From an uncultured Clostridia bacterium (GTDB taxonomy: Bacteria; Bacillota; Clostridia; Christensenellales; UBA1242), in assembly GCA_944380265.1 (NCBI GenBank), contig CALWGY010000002.1, positions 125,316 to 189,315 on the forward strand: DNA of 64,000 nucleotides, read 5' to 3'. Under the pieces are notes generated by a model. It saw only the letters and a list, made by a program, of their open reading frames with translations, searched no databases and was not told where the DNA came from. This document shows, in pieces, positions 1 through 7,227 of the stretch; positions within the stretch are counted from its first letter, which is position 1, and each line of letters opens with the position of its first letter. The position numbers were made by a program, and so were the translations under genes.

Positions 1-645
1 CAATCAAACAGCATTGAAAAAAGTGTTTATGAAGCAAAATTAAAACAACTTCAAAACATTGAAACAACAATGATTGATTATTACGATGAAAAAGGCAACA
101 AAAAACAAATTTCAGCACAACTAGCATATGAAGAAATTTTAAATAATGTTTCAAAATATGACAAAGATGTTAATTTTGAATTAAGAGCAAAAGAATTTAA
201 CAAATACATTTACAAATACAACACCGACAAAGGCATTTTAAACAGAGATTTTGCTTATGTTGTTAACCTAGACACCAATGTTAAAGACCAAATGGTTAAA
301 CCATTTGCCGATGAGGCAAGAAGACTTCAAAAAGAAGAAGGTGTTGGGGCTATGAGTGAACCAATTTTAACTGATTATGGTTATCACATAATTTTAAATT
401 TGGGTCCAGTTACAAATGTTGTGGAATACAATAACATTGACAACTTAACATGGGAAGCATTATATAATGTTAAAACACAACCATCATCGGAAAAAACTTT
501 GTTCCATGTTGAATATGATGCATTAAATTCCGATGAAACAAAAGTTAATGCAATTTTAACAAGTTTGGTTAATGACTTGGCTGCACAAGTTGAAGTTGTA
601 AACTATTGGGAAAAAAGATATTTAACTTTGTTAAAACAACAATAA
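1..645 (+). CDS. C-terminal part of a parvulin/PrsA-type peptidyl-prolyl isomerase (5' end outside the window)
   Basis: The reading frame is open from base 1, so the gene begins upstream of the window; 214 codons are visible. In the middle there is a stretch with a GILNRDFAYV block, a PFADEARRL helix and then a block ending MSEPILTDYGYHII. The last block matches the end of PpiC/rotamase domains (typically GEVSEPVKTEFGYHII), the strand that closes the parvulin fold. After it come about 80 residues with no recognised domain. In Gram-positives such enzymes (PrsA) are lipoproteins that help secreted proteins fold outside the membrane, but the N-terminal signal cannot be seen here, so the PrsA assignment is inference. 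A strong terminator follows the stop. Such a foldase would suit a cell that exports 6000-7500-residue surface proteins. Confidence 0.7.
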   Translation, partial: QSNSIEKSVYEAKLKQLQNIETTMIDYYDEKGNKKQISAQLAYEEILNNVSKYDKDVNFELRAKEFNKYIYKYNTDKGILNRDFAYVVNLDTNVKDQMVKPFADEARRLQKEEGVGAMSEPILTDYGYHIILNLGPVTNVVEYNNIDNLTWEALYNVKTQPSSEKTLFHVEYDALNSDETKVNAILTSLVNDLAAQVEVVNYWEKRYLTLLKQQ

Positions 646-654
646 TTATTAAAA

Positions 655-682
655 AAAACAAGCAAAAATGCTTGTTTTTTTG
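655..682 (+). terminator. Intrinsic terminator after the foldase gene
   Basis: A 10-bp stem, AAAACAAGCA paired with TGCTTGTTTT around an AAAA loop, runs straight into a T tract. It begins 9 bases after the TAA stop. Confidence 0.9.
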
Positions 683-711
683 TTTATAATTAAACATTAA
701 AACTTATTCGT

Positions 712-740
712 TTGACTAACAAATTTTGGTTTGATAAACT
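712..740 (+). promoter_or_regulatory. Sigma-A-type promoter for the flippase-like gene
   Basis: TTGACT (712-717), a 17-base spacer and TAAACT (735-740). The expected transcription start is near 747, which argues against the GTG at 747 as start codon and favours the ATG at 789. Confidence 0.6.
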
Positions 741-788
741 TAATTAGTGGAAACAATGTTGTTCCAAAACTTTTTAACGGAAAAAATT

Positions 789-2192
789 ATGCCTCTAAAA
801 AATAAGGAAACAAAACTTAATGAATCAAAAAATAACACATGGAGAAGTGTTTTCTTTTTTAATGATAGGCAATCAAATAAAAAAATTAGCGTAAAATTAA
901 GTACATCAAAGCAACTTAAAAGCAACAAACCAATTAAATATTCAACAGTTTTCATGCTTGATAAAACAAATTTAAAAGTTACAGATGAAGACATTGAACT
1001 TCCAAAAGAAAACATTATAACTGAAACCTTAAAGGAAGCAACAGAAAAGGTTGAAGAACAAAAATCGAGCAAATCAAAATGGTTTAACTTAGCATTTTTT
1101 GTTATTAACATTTTGGTTTTGACAATTGTTTTAATTTATCAAGGTAACACACTGGGTGTTGAATCGCTGGATGTGTTAAAGGAAAATGCCAAAATAAGCG
1201 TTTTAATTTATGCGTTTTTATTGTTTGGCGTAATTATGCTTTTAGAAACTTTAAGAACCCATATTTTGCTTTATAAGGCAACAAAGCAAACCAGACTAAT
1301 TTTGTGTTACAAAGCGTCTGCAATCAGTCGTTATTACGATTGCATAACACCATTTGCAACAGGTGGTCAACCTTTTGAAATTTTCTATTTAAACAGCAGG
1401 GGTGTTCATGGTGGCATTGCAACGGCTGTTCCACTAACAAAATCAATTTTTGGAAGTTTATCTTTCATTTTGGTTTCCTTAATTGTTTTAACTTGTGGTG
1501 CTGATTTGTTTGGTGCCGACCAACATGTTATTATAACTTGGGGAATTATAAGCTTAGTTATTTCGTGTTTAATTTTGCTTGTTTTAATTTTGTTTGCAAT
1601 AAGCAAAAAAACCATGCCTAAAATTTTGATGTTCTTTTTAAAATTGGGTTACAAAATGCATCTTGTAAAAAACTATCATGTAACATTTAACAAATGCATG
1701 CGAACAATTTTGGAATATCAAAAAAGTTCTAAGTTTTACATCACAAATTGGTGGGTAACGCTGTCTTCAATTTTAATTTATTCAATGATTATAATTGTTA
1801 AAGCATTAATTCCGTTCATGCTATATTGGGCATTTAATGATGTTGTTTCTGGGCAAATAATGCTTGAAATTTTCAGCAAATTCATTTTGGTTGAACTTGC
1901 CACAAAATACATTCCAATTCCGGGTGGAACAGGCGTTGCAGAAATATCGTTTTCAGCATTGTTTGCAAGCTTATTTAATGATGGAACGCTTTTCTGGGCA
2001 ATGTTGTTCTGGCGAATTTTGAACTACTTTATTTACTTATTTCAAGGAATTATTGTTATTGTTTATGATTTTGCTTATGGAAACAAGAAAAACAGAGCAA
2101 ACAAAATTAACATAATTAAAAAAGAAAAAGAAATAATGGAACGAACCAAACGTTTAAAACTAGAAAAACAACAAAATTCAAAACAAAAATAA
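789..2192 (+). CDS. Flippase-like / lysylphosphatidylglycerol synthase transmembrane-domain family protein (YbhN/UPF0104 type)
   Basis: The protein is about 467 aa. An N-terminal region of about 95 residues rich in Lys/Glu/Thr precedes the first membrane segment (WFNLAFFVINILVLTIVLIY). It is followed by several more hydrophobic segments and a basic C-terminal tail. The signature is TPFATGGQPFE (residues 187-197), the hallmark of the flippase-like domain shared by MprF N-terminal halves and the YbhN/AglD families. A second typical block, YIPIPGGTGVAE, lies near the C-terminus. MprF moves aminoacylated lipids across the membrane; for stand-alone members the cargo is usually unknown. No aminoacyl-transferase domain is present. 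The frame can be extended to a GTG at 747, but the promoter at 712-740 would start transcription there, so I prefer ATG 789; an ATG at 756 is also possible. The ribosome-binding site is weak for all of these. Confidence 0.8.
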   Translation: MPLKNKETKLNESKNNTWRSVFFFNDRQSNKKISVKLSTSKQLKSNKPIKYSTVFMLDKTNLKVTDEDIELPKENIITETLKEATEKVEEQKSSKSKWFNLAFFVINILVLTIVLIYQGNTLGVESLDVLKENAKISVLIYAFLLFGVIMLLETLRTHILLYKATKQTRLILCYKASAISRYYDCITPFATGGQPFEIFYLNSRGVHGGIATAVPLTKSIFGSLSFILVSLIVLTCGADLFGADQHVIITWGIISLVISCLILLVLILFAISKKTMPKILMFFLKLGYKMHLVKNYHVTFNKCMRTILEYQKSSKFYITNWWVTLSSILIYSMIIIVKALIPFMLYWAFNDVVSGQIMLEIFSKFILVELATKYIPIPGGTGVAEISFSALFASLFNDGTLFWAMLFWRILNYFIYLFQGIIVIVYDFAYGNKKNRANKINIIKKEKEIMERTKRLKLEKQQNSKQK

Positions 2193-2197
2193 ACAAA

Positions 2198-2242
2198 AAA
2201 AAAGATGTGAAGGTTAGTAGATTTTGAAACTAGCAGAATATT
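2198..2242 (+). repeat. Left inverted repeat of the 2198-3764 block
   Basis: Outer box AAAAAAGATGTGA and inner box TTTGAAACTAGCAGAATAT, separated by 11 bases. Partial extra copies of the inner box follow at 2241-2256 (TTGAGACTAGCAGAAT) and 2342-2352 (TTTGAAACTAG), so the left end is iterated. Confidence 0.7.
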
Positions 2243-2272
2243 TGAGACTAGCAGAATAAAAATAATAAAAGG

Positions 2273-2300
2273 AGTTCTACTTTTTAAAGTAAAACTTTTT
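2273..2300 (+). terminator. Probable terminator after the flippase-like gene
   Basis: AGTTcTACTTT pairs with AAAGTAaAACT (one mismatch, TT loop), followed by seven T. It lies inside the left end of the inverted-repeat-bounded block, so it may belong to that block rather than to the upstream gene. Confidence 0.55.
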
Positions 2301-2381
2301 TTATAATAAGTTTCAAAAATAATAGACTAAGGTTAAAATATTTTGAAACTAGAAAAAAGACTATCAAATTATTAAATTGTA

Positions 2382-2403
2382 TGTTATAATTAAAACATAG
2401 GAG
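2382..2403 (+). promoter_or_regulatory. Extended -10 promoter and Shine-Dalgarno for the DUF4932-like gene
   Basis: TGTTATAAT (2382-2390) is an extended -10 element; no good -35 is visible. AGGAG (2399-2403) lies 6 bases before the GTG start. If transcription began about 7 bases past the -10, the leader would be extremely short, so the promoter may be weaker or elsewhere. Confidence 0.4.
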
Positions 2404-2409
2404 TAAAAA

Positions 2410-3378
2410 GTGAATTTTATAGTAGATAAACGAACAGAGTTGATGAGCATTGTTTTAGCATTGTCGCAAGGAAATGAATATATTGAAGAACACTTTTCTT
2501 TTGACATTAAAGATGAATATAGACAACTAGCATATAATCACTTTTCCAAGTTCAAAAATCACAAAGCTGTTGCACTAGCCAAACAAATAGCCAAGAATGT
2601 TGAAGGGTTTAATTTTGATAACCCAATTAGATTAGCATTTGCATTAAACAAACAATTAAAATTTGATGGTAAAATAGAAAAATATTTATTGCAAGAGCTT
2701 GAACACGAAGAACTATTAAAAGAATTTATGTGTAAAATCGTTAATTTTGCAAAAGATAGCAATTTTAAAAAATTCTATATTGATAATTATGTTTACTATT
2801 CTTCTAAAATTGAAGAATTAAAGCAAATGTTTAATACAGATCTTTTTATTTATGAATTGCAAAAATTTTTAAAATATAAAATTCAAGATAATTTTGTTGT
2901 AAATATTATTCCAATGTTAGCTAATGCTAATCATGGATTTAAAGTTAACAATAATAATTTTGCCAATATTGGTATGCTAAGCGAAGACTTTAAAACGATT
3001 GATAAATTCAATAACGGAACAATTCATACAATTATCCACGAATTTGGACATAACTTTGTGAATTGCTACACCGATAACAATCAACTACAAATACCAGATG
3101 AATTAAGAAACAAACTCAAAAATATGGGATATGGAAATCCAATTTCTTACCTTAACGATACAATCGTTAGAGCAATTACAATAAGATTAAGAGAAAAGAT
3201 AGAAGACATTGATACTCAAAAGTTCTTTGACACAGAAAATAAATTTGGATTTGTTTATGTTGAAAAAATATATAAAGAGTTGCTTGAATATGAAAGCCAA
3301 ACGACTTCTTGGAAAGAATATATTCCTAAATTATTAGAATCAATTACAAGAAAAGAAGAAAACAATAAAACATTATAA
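2410..3378 (+). CDS. DUF4932-like putative zinc metallopeptidase
   Basis: The protein is 322 aa with a GTG start, AGGAG placed 6 bases upstream. The N-terminus VDKRTELMSIV and the central architecture match my memory of DUF4932 proteins (VD.R.ELLSI.. opening, then an H-E-F-x-H helix followed by FVN). The motif HEFGH at residues 210-214 is a classic HEXXH zinc site with His210, Glu211 and His214. It is followed by NFVNCYTDN, but the third zinc ligand cannot be fixed by eye. There is no signal peptide or membrane segment, so it should be cytoplasmic. The function of the family is not established. The gene sits alone between the inverted repeats at 2198-2242 and 3717-3764, which suggests mobile cargo. 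Base composition is similar to the neighbours, so transfer, if any, was from a similar genome. Confidence 0.65.
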   Translation: MNFIVDKRTELMSIVLALSQGNEYIEEHFSFDIKDEYRQLAYNHFSKFKNHKAVALAKQIAKNVEGFNFDNPIRLAFALNKQLKFDGKIEKYLLQELEHEELLKEFMCKIVNFAKDSNFKKFYIDNYVYYSSKIEELKQMFNTDLFIYELQKFLKYKIQDNFVVNIIPMLANANHGFKVNNNNFANIGMLSEDFKTIDKFNNGTIHTIIHEFGHNFVNCYTDNNQLQIPDELRNKLKNMGYGNPISYLNDTIVRAITIRLREKIEDIDTQKFFDTENKFGFVYVEKIYKELLEYESQTTSWKEYIPKLLESITRKEENNKTL

Positions 3379-3392
3379 AAATGGCAGTTAAA

Positions 3393-3446
3393 CGTGTGCT
3401 TGTCTTGATACAAGTGCTTCGCTTCGCTCCAGCAGACAAGCACACG
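3393..3446. repeat. 13-bp perfect inverted repeat with 28-base loop
   Basis: CGTGTGCTTGTCT (3393-3405) pairs with AGACAAGCACACG (3434-3446). The loop is GC-richer than the surroundings and itself contains GAAGCGAAG-type palindromic sequence. It starts 15 bases after the stop of the DUF4932-like gene and is not followed by a T tract. Confidence 0.7.
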
Positions 3447-3468
3447 CAAATAATCTAATTGTGTTGCA

Positions 3469-3519
3469 AAAAGAGCGGTTGCTGGCAGGGCGTAACGCAA
3501 TCCGCTCTTTTGCTTTTTT
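3469..3519 (+). terminator. Strong terminator-like hairpin downstream of the DUF4932-like gene
   Basis: AAAAGAGCGG (3469-3478) pairs with CCGCTCTTTT (3502-3511). The stem is extended inward by TTGC/GCAA and followed by GCTTTTTTG. It would stop + strand transcription from the gene at 2410. Confidence 0.75.
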
Positions 3520-3548
3520 GTTTTCTTCTCTCTATTTTCTAGTGTAAG

Positions 3549-3642
3549 CGAATATTCTTTGTTGTCAAGGTTAAAGTGCATGTCAAAAGATTTGTAGATG
3601 TTGTGTTTCTCACGACAACCTATGACAACGACAGAAGTATTC
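3549..3642. repeat. Long imperfect inverted repeat
   Basis: The sequence starting CGAATATTC..GTTGTCAAGGTT at 3549 is mirrored, with several mismatches, by AACCTATGACAAC..AGTATTCG ending at 3642. It forms a long imperfect hairpin of noncoding sequence inside the inverted-repeat-bounded block. Confidence 0.5.
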
Positions 3643-3675
3643 GTTTTTTTTTGCAATTAAGAGAGTTAGGTGTAA

Positions 3676-3716
3676 AAAGAGAAACATAGACGATTTTTTT
3701 GTCTATGTTTCTCTTT
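3676..3716 (-). terminator. 16-bp perfect hairpin, T tract on the minus strand
   Basis: AAAGAGAAACATAGAC (3676-3691) and its exact complement (3701-3716) surround a 9-base loop. On the minus strand the stem is followed by T residues, so it can terminate transcripts coming from the deacetylase gene at 5332-3902. It abuts the right inverted repeat directly. Confidence 0.65.
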
Positions 3717-3764
3717 AATATTCTGCTAGTTTCAAAAGTAAGTGACTAATATCACATCTTTTTT
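3717..3764 (-). repeat. Right inverted repeat of the 2198-3764 block
   Basis: This is the inverted copy of the left end: the inner box at 3717-3737 is identical to the left inner box, and the outer box TCACATCTTTTTT is at 3752-3764. From 3765 to 3901 I see nothing gene-like. Confidence 0.7.
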
Positions 3765-3901
3765 AATTTTATAACATTAACACAAACTGCAACACGAGTG
3801 ATTGTTTTGTTATTCTAATTATTTTGTTGTTAAATATGTTTTAAAATGTTTTAAAATATGAGTTATTAAATTTGGTAAGTATTAATTGATGCGTCTTATT
3901 G

Positions 3902-5332
3902 TTATGAATTAAAAGGCACTGTGCGGTTTGTGTGGTCATAAACTTGCTTTGCATCAAACAAATGAGCGTAATAATCGCCAAACTGCCTTAATGTTCTACC
4001 ATCAATTGGTTTTCTGTCCATAAACAATGTATGGGTGTCTTTTGTTCCAATTGGCACATAACTAAAAAATGTTTTAGCGCCCACTCCACAAAATAATTCA
4101 AAGCCAGAATCTAACAAAAGTTTGTGTTTGTAACTAATGTTGCCATCATCGGTTGTAACTTCCCATTCACCGTATGGATACACATAAATGTTTGTTTTGC
4201 CGATGATTGGCTCAACTTCATTTTGCCAACTGTTAACTTCTTTTGCAAATTCCATATCACTTATTTTTTTCATATGGTAATGGCCATATGAGTGGCAGGC
4301 AAATTTCCAACCTAAATCTTTTAATCTGTTAACAACTTCTTGTGCTTTTTTAATTTCAAACCTGCTTGTGGCATTAGATTTTTGAGTTCTATAACCCAAA
4401 ATTCCATCGTAACCAGTTAAGCAAATTAAACCTTTTGCTCCATTATGGCTAAAATCTGGATATGTTTTAACAAAGTTTTCTAAAATTGGAATAAACTCGT
4501 TGTCGTAACTAACACGCTTTGCAATTGTTTGTTTTGATGTGTAAGTGGCAATGTTGTTGTTTCGGTCTAAAATAATTTTGTCAACCATGCCTTTGTTTTT
4601 CTTTTTGCTGTCGTAATTGCAATCGTCAAAAGAAAATATTAGTGGTTTTTTGCCTGCTGGCAAATATAGTGTTTTCTTTTTGCAAACACCATTAACATTT
4701 TCATAAACACTGTTAATATCAACCAAAACATAGTTATTGTTGTAAAGCGACAATAATATTTTTTTAAACTCACTTGGTGTTAAGCAATCACGGTCAAAAT
4801 CGGTGCTAAGTGGGTTTTTAGGGTTTAATGCCATTTCAGGGAAAGCAAGCAGGCAGTGTGTGAATAAGTGTTCAACTTCGCCATTGTAAGCAACCAAGTT
4901 TTTGCTTTTAATTTGGTTTGTGTTGTATGTAATTAAGGCATTAATGTTTTCATCATCTATATAATATTTTTGTCTGCTATTTAACAGGTTTAATGCAAAG
5001 GCATAATCGCCACCACTTGAATATGCGTTTGCTTCATCAATTAAAATTTTTTTGTATTCCTTCAAAAGTTCCTTAAATTTTAATGAATTATAGTTAATCA
5101 GGGTCATATCAACATTTTCAATTTGTTCTAGTGCATTAAACGCCTGTTTATATTCTTTTTGATCAATTAAATTAATAACATTTTGAATTTCATAATTTCG
5201 TTGTAGTTCTGCGTTCATTGCACTTTGTGGTGAACAGTTCGTTTCACCAACAAAAAAAATCAAACAAGCAAAAATTGTGTAAACAAGCAAAATCACTTTT
5301 AAAATTTCAGTTTTATTTTTCACATTTGTCAT
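3902..5332 (-). CDS. Membrane-anchored or secreted polysaccharide deacetylase-like protein (NodB/CE4 fold)
   Basis: The protein is 476 aa. I chose ATG at 5332 because AAGGTG lies 6 bases upstream; a GTG at 5341 is in frame but overlaps that site. Residues ~8-30 form one hydrophobic signal/anchor segment. Residues ~40-130 are helical with repeat-like spacing (possibly TPR-like). The catalytic part shows PLIFSFDDCNYD with Asp236-Asp237 (the CE4 motif-1 T/S-F-D-D), and HSYGH (His347 and His351, the H-x-x-x-H metal motif). Downstream comes YVYPYGEW (the RxPYG-like block). CE4 enzymes remove acetyl groups from peptidoglycan, chitin or surface polysaccharides; the substrate here is not predictable. 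It is the only convincing minus-strand gene in the window. Confidence 0.8.
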   Translation of the reverse strand: MTNVKNKTEILKVILLVYTIFACLIFFVGETNCSPQSAMNAELQRNYEIQNVINLIDQKEYKQAFNALEQIENVDMTLINYNSLKFKELLKEYKKILIDEANAYSSGGDYAFALNLLNSRQKYYIDDENINALITYNTNQIKSKNLVAYNGEVEHLFTHCLLAFPEMALNPKNPLSTDFDRDCLTPSEFKKILLSLYNNNYVLVDINSVYENVNGVCKKKTLYLPAGKKPLIFSFDDCNYDSKKKNKGMVDKIILDRNNNIATYTSKQTIAKRVSYDNEFIPILENFVKTYPDFSHNGAKGLICLTGYDGILGYRTQKSNATSRFEIKKAQEVVNRLKDLGWKFACHSYGHYHMKKISDMEFAKEVNSWQNEVEPIIGKTNIYVYPYGEWEVTTDDGNISYKHKLLLDSGFELFCGVGAKTFFSYVPIGTKDTHTLFMDRKPIDGRTLRQFGDYYAHLFDAKQVYDHTNRTVPFNS

Positions 5333-5495
5333 ATCAATCACCTTTTTTGTTAGTATGTTTAATTTTAATTAAATTATTATTTTATCTTTTAACAAAAATT
5401 TAAACACTAAATCTTTTTTTTAAACAAAATCTGTCACTCAATTTTATTTATTGATAAATAATAATGTTTTAAAATTATTACTGATGGAGAATTTT

Positions 5496-6629
5496 ATGGA
5501 AATTTTTAATGGTGATAATGCAAGTGAAAAAGTTTTAAAGTTAATAAACAATAAATATAAATTGTTTAAAGTGTTGCTTTTAAACAATATTGAACTAAAC
5601 AAGCAATCTCAATTGTTTTTGGAAAAGTTGCAAAGCATGGTTAAAAATTTAGAAACAATAAAATTGCCCAGCAACATACAACAAGGGGAACTTGCAACAA
5701 GTTTAATTTTGCCAAAAATAACCGAAGATGTTGGACTTATTATTGTTGTTGGAAACGTGAGTCTTAAAAATGTTGTTTTAAGTTTGAACACAAAGGTTAA
5801 AACTTTGCTGGTTTTAACAGAACCAAATTTGTTACTTTTTGATGAAAAACTAACTTATGTTTTGGCAGATACAAAATTAATTAATTGTTCAAACAAAGCA
5901 CTTGCATCGTGCTTAGGAACATTGTGTTCCAACTGTTTTTACATTTTGGAAGAGGTGTTTAACAAGGCGGTTTACTTAAAGGAAATTAACAGTTCAAAAC
6001 TTTTAGAAATAGAAAATTGCATGCAAAGTTTAAGCATGATTCCAAGTTCGGTTTTAAAAAGTGAAGTTGGAAAAACCATTTTATTAAAAATGTGTTTAAA
6101 GTTGTGCGAAGTTGTTAACTTTGAGCATTTCGAAAATTGTTTTGTTTTCAAACTTGCTAACAACATAAAAAGCATGTCAAAACACAAAAACTTGTTGTTG
6201 GGCGAAAGCCTTATGATTTCAAACGTTGTTGCATTTAAACTTTTAAAATCGTTAATTGAAAGTAAAAATATTAACTCCCTGGTTGGTTTTAGTTGTTTTT
6301 CCAGGCTTAAAAACTATAAAAAATATTGCAACAATTTTTCACTTAGCAAAGTGGCAGAAAGTTTTTTTGTTGATGACAATTTGCAGAGCCACATAAATAA
6401 TTTCTTTAATGTTAAAGCATCGTTTTCGGTTGTGTTTTATACTTACTTTGATTTAACCAGCAAAATGCTTAAAGAGTTTAAGGAAATTTATTTTGATAAA
6501 GGCATTGGACTTAATAAATACTTAGATACTAATGTTTTAACTAATGCTGTTAACATAATTCCAGAAAGTTGTTTGGAAAATTGCTTTGCAACATTTATTA
6601 GAGATGTTGGTTTGCTTAATAAATTTTAA
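5496..6629 (+). CDS. Hypothetical protein, possible distant relative of glycerol-1-phosphate dehydrogenase/dehydroquinate synthase fold
   Basis: The protein is 377 aa. ATG 5496 has GGAG 6 bases upstream; the longer frame from a TTG at 5451 has no ribosome-binding site. I do not recognise the family with confidence. The order of blocks recalls iron-alcohol/glycerol-1-phosphate dehydrogenases: an alpha/beta N-terminal half with LIIVVGNVSLKNVV where GGGS would be expected, then VLADTKLI, then a helical half with LLLGESLMISNVVAFKLL where the HGE-type metal block would be. The diagnostic Gly-rich and His residues are missing, so it would be inactive or re-purposed. It is rich in Leu, Asn and Cys, with no signal peptide. 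It lies just upstream of the sporulation-type genes and ends before the terminator at 6659. Confidence 0.5.
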   Translation: MEIFNGDNASEKVLKLINNKYKLFKVLLLNNIELNKQSQLFLEKLQSMVKNLETIKLPSNIQQGELATSLILPKITEDVGLIIVVGNVSLKNVVLSLNTKVKTLLVLTEPNLLLFDEKLTYVLADTKLINCSNKALASCLGTLCSNCFYILEEVFNKAVYLKEINSSKLLEIENCMQSLSMIPSSVLKSEVGKTILLKMCLKLCEVVNFEHFENCFVFKLANNIKSMSKHKNLLLGESLMISNVVAFKLLKSLIESKNINSLVGFSCFSRLKNYKKYCNNFSLSKVAESFFVDDNLQSHINNFFNVKASFSVVFYTYFDLTSKMLKEFKEIYFDKGIGLNKYLDTNVLTNAVNIIPESCLENCFATFIRDVGLLNKF

Positions 6630-6658
6630 ATAATTGTTTAACTTAATAAAAAGTTGTC

Positions 6659-6695
6659 AATCCTTTCAAATAGAGAATGTTTGAAAGGATTTTTT
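6659..6695 (+). terminator. Terminator whose 3' arm contains the next gene's Shine-Dalgarno
   Basis: AATCCTTTCAAA (6659-6670) pairs perfectly with TTTGAAAGGATT (6680-6691), followed by T residues. The AAAGGA in the 3' arm is the only ribosome-binding site for the ATG at 6699. Read-through RNA would therefore hide the start of the next gene, while RNA starting inside or after the stem would not. Confidence 0.75.
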
Positions 6696-6698
6696 TAT

Positions 6699-7160
6699 AT
6701 GAAAAAACTATGTGTTTTGTTTTTAATAATTGTGTGTGTTTTAAGTTTAAATTTTTTGCAGGAGCAATTTTTGCAAGATGTTTTTTATGATAACTTTGAA
6801 ACCATATATTTAAATTTAAATTCTCAAAACAACAAAATTGTTGGTGGTGAAACAATAAAAAACGGAACAGGCGAAATTGTTAAATTAAGTAGGTCAGAGT
6901 ATTTTAATAATGCTAAGTACATAACCACATTTGCAGGTGTTAGTTTAGTGATTAAAAATTTAAGTGTTGAAGAAGTGGTAAAAAAACTAAATTTGAAAAT
7001 TGTTGATTCATATGAAATAAACAATTTAAAAGTTGTTGTGGGTTATTCAAACAAATTAAGAAGCACCTTGTTTTTAAATAATAAAAAATTTAATGTTCAA
7101 ATTGCTTATGATAATAATTTTATTTTGGTAGGTAATCCATTAATATTGCAAGGTTTTTAA
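6699..7160 (+). CDS. Small exported protein, YwmB-like (tentative)
   Basis: The protein is 153 aa. ATG 6699 is chosen because AAAGGA lies 8 bases upstream and the product then begins MKKLCVLFLIIVCVLSL, a signal peptide or membrane anchor; the frame upstream to 6654 runs through a terminator stem. The rest is soluble, with a KNLSVEEVVKKLNLKIVD segment and a C-terminal KKFNVQIAYDNNFILVGNPLI. That C-terminal pattern (N-[VI]-Q-I-A...VG.P.I) resembles YwmB-family proteins as I remember them. Position supports this: in Bacillus, ywmB lies in the same neighbourhood as spoIIQ and spoIIID, the next sporulation genes here. The molecular role of YwmB is not established. Confidence 0.45.
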   Translation: MKKLCVLFLIIVCVLSLNFLQEQFLQDVFYDNFETIYLNLNSQNNKIVGGETIKNGTGEIVKLSRSEYFNNAKYITTFAGVSLVIKNLSVEEVVKKLNLKIVDSYEINNLKVVVGYSNKLRSTLFLNNKKFNVQIAYDNNFILVGNPLILQGF

Positions 7161-7169
7161 ACATTTTAT

Positions 7170-7197
7170 GTATAAATAAATTTTATGTGGCAATTAT
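7170..7197 (+). promoter_or_regulatory. Candidate sigma-F-type promoter for the SpoIIQ-like gene
   Basis: GTATA (7170-7174), a 14-base spacer and GGCAATTAT (7189-7197). This fits the forespore consensus GyATA...GGnnAnnnT, as expected because spoIIQ is a sigma-F target in Bacillus subtilis. The spacer is about one base short of the commonest length. Confidence 0.45.
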
Positions 7198-7227
7198 TAC
7201 AATAACAAATTTTTAAAGGAGTGAAAA

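Larger units (their letters stand above)
2198..3764 (+). mobile_element. Putative non-autonomous element bounded by ~45-bp imperfect terminal inverted repeats, carrying a DUF4932-like gene
   Basis: The two ends are inverted copies of each other. The outer box AAAAAAGATGTGA occurs at 2198-2210 and, inverted, at 3752-3764. Then comes a diverged spacer sharing TTAGT, and then the inner box TTTGAAACTAGCAGAATAT at about 2223-2241 and, inverted, at 3718-3736. Between the ends are one gene (2410-3378) with its own promoter, and a tail of hairpins (3393-3716). There is no transposase and no clear target-site duplication. The GC-richer hairpins and the isolated cargo gene set the block apart from its flanks. 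Cargo-bearing MITE or IS derivative is my inference. The alternative is a cassette whose inverted ends are only terminators or sites for RNA pairing. Confidence 0.5.

Noticed and set aside
3255..3656. Minus-strand frame of 133 codons overlapping the DUF4932-like gene and the hairpin tail
   Set aside because: It overlaps a well-supported gene by 124 bases, runs through four inverted repeats and has no ribosome-binding site. Its composition follows the hairpins, not protein constraint.
2198..3764. CRISPR array or retron
   Set aside because: No regularly spaced direct repeats, no Cas and no reverse transcriptase are present. The repeats are inverted and only terminal.
5451..5495. TTG start for the 377-aa hypothetical protein
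   Set aside because: No ribosome-binding site, whereas ATG 5496 has GGAG six bases upstream.
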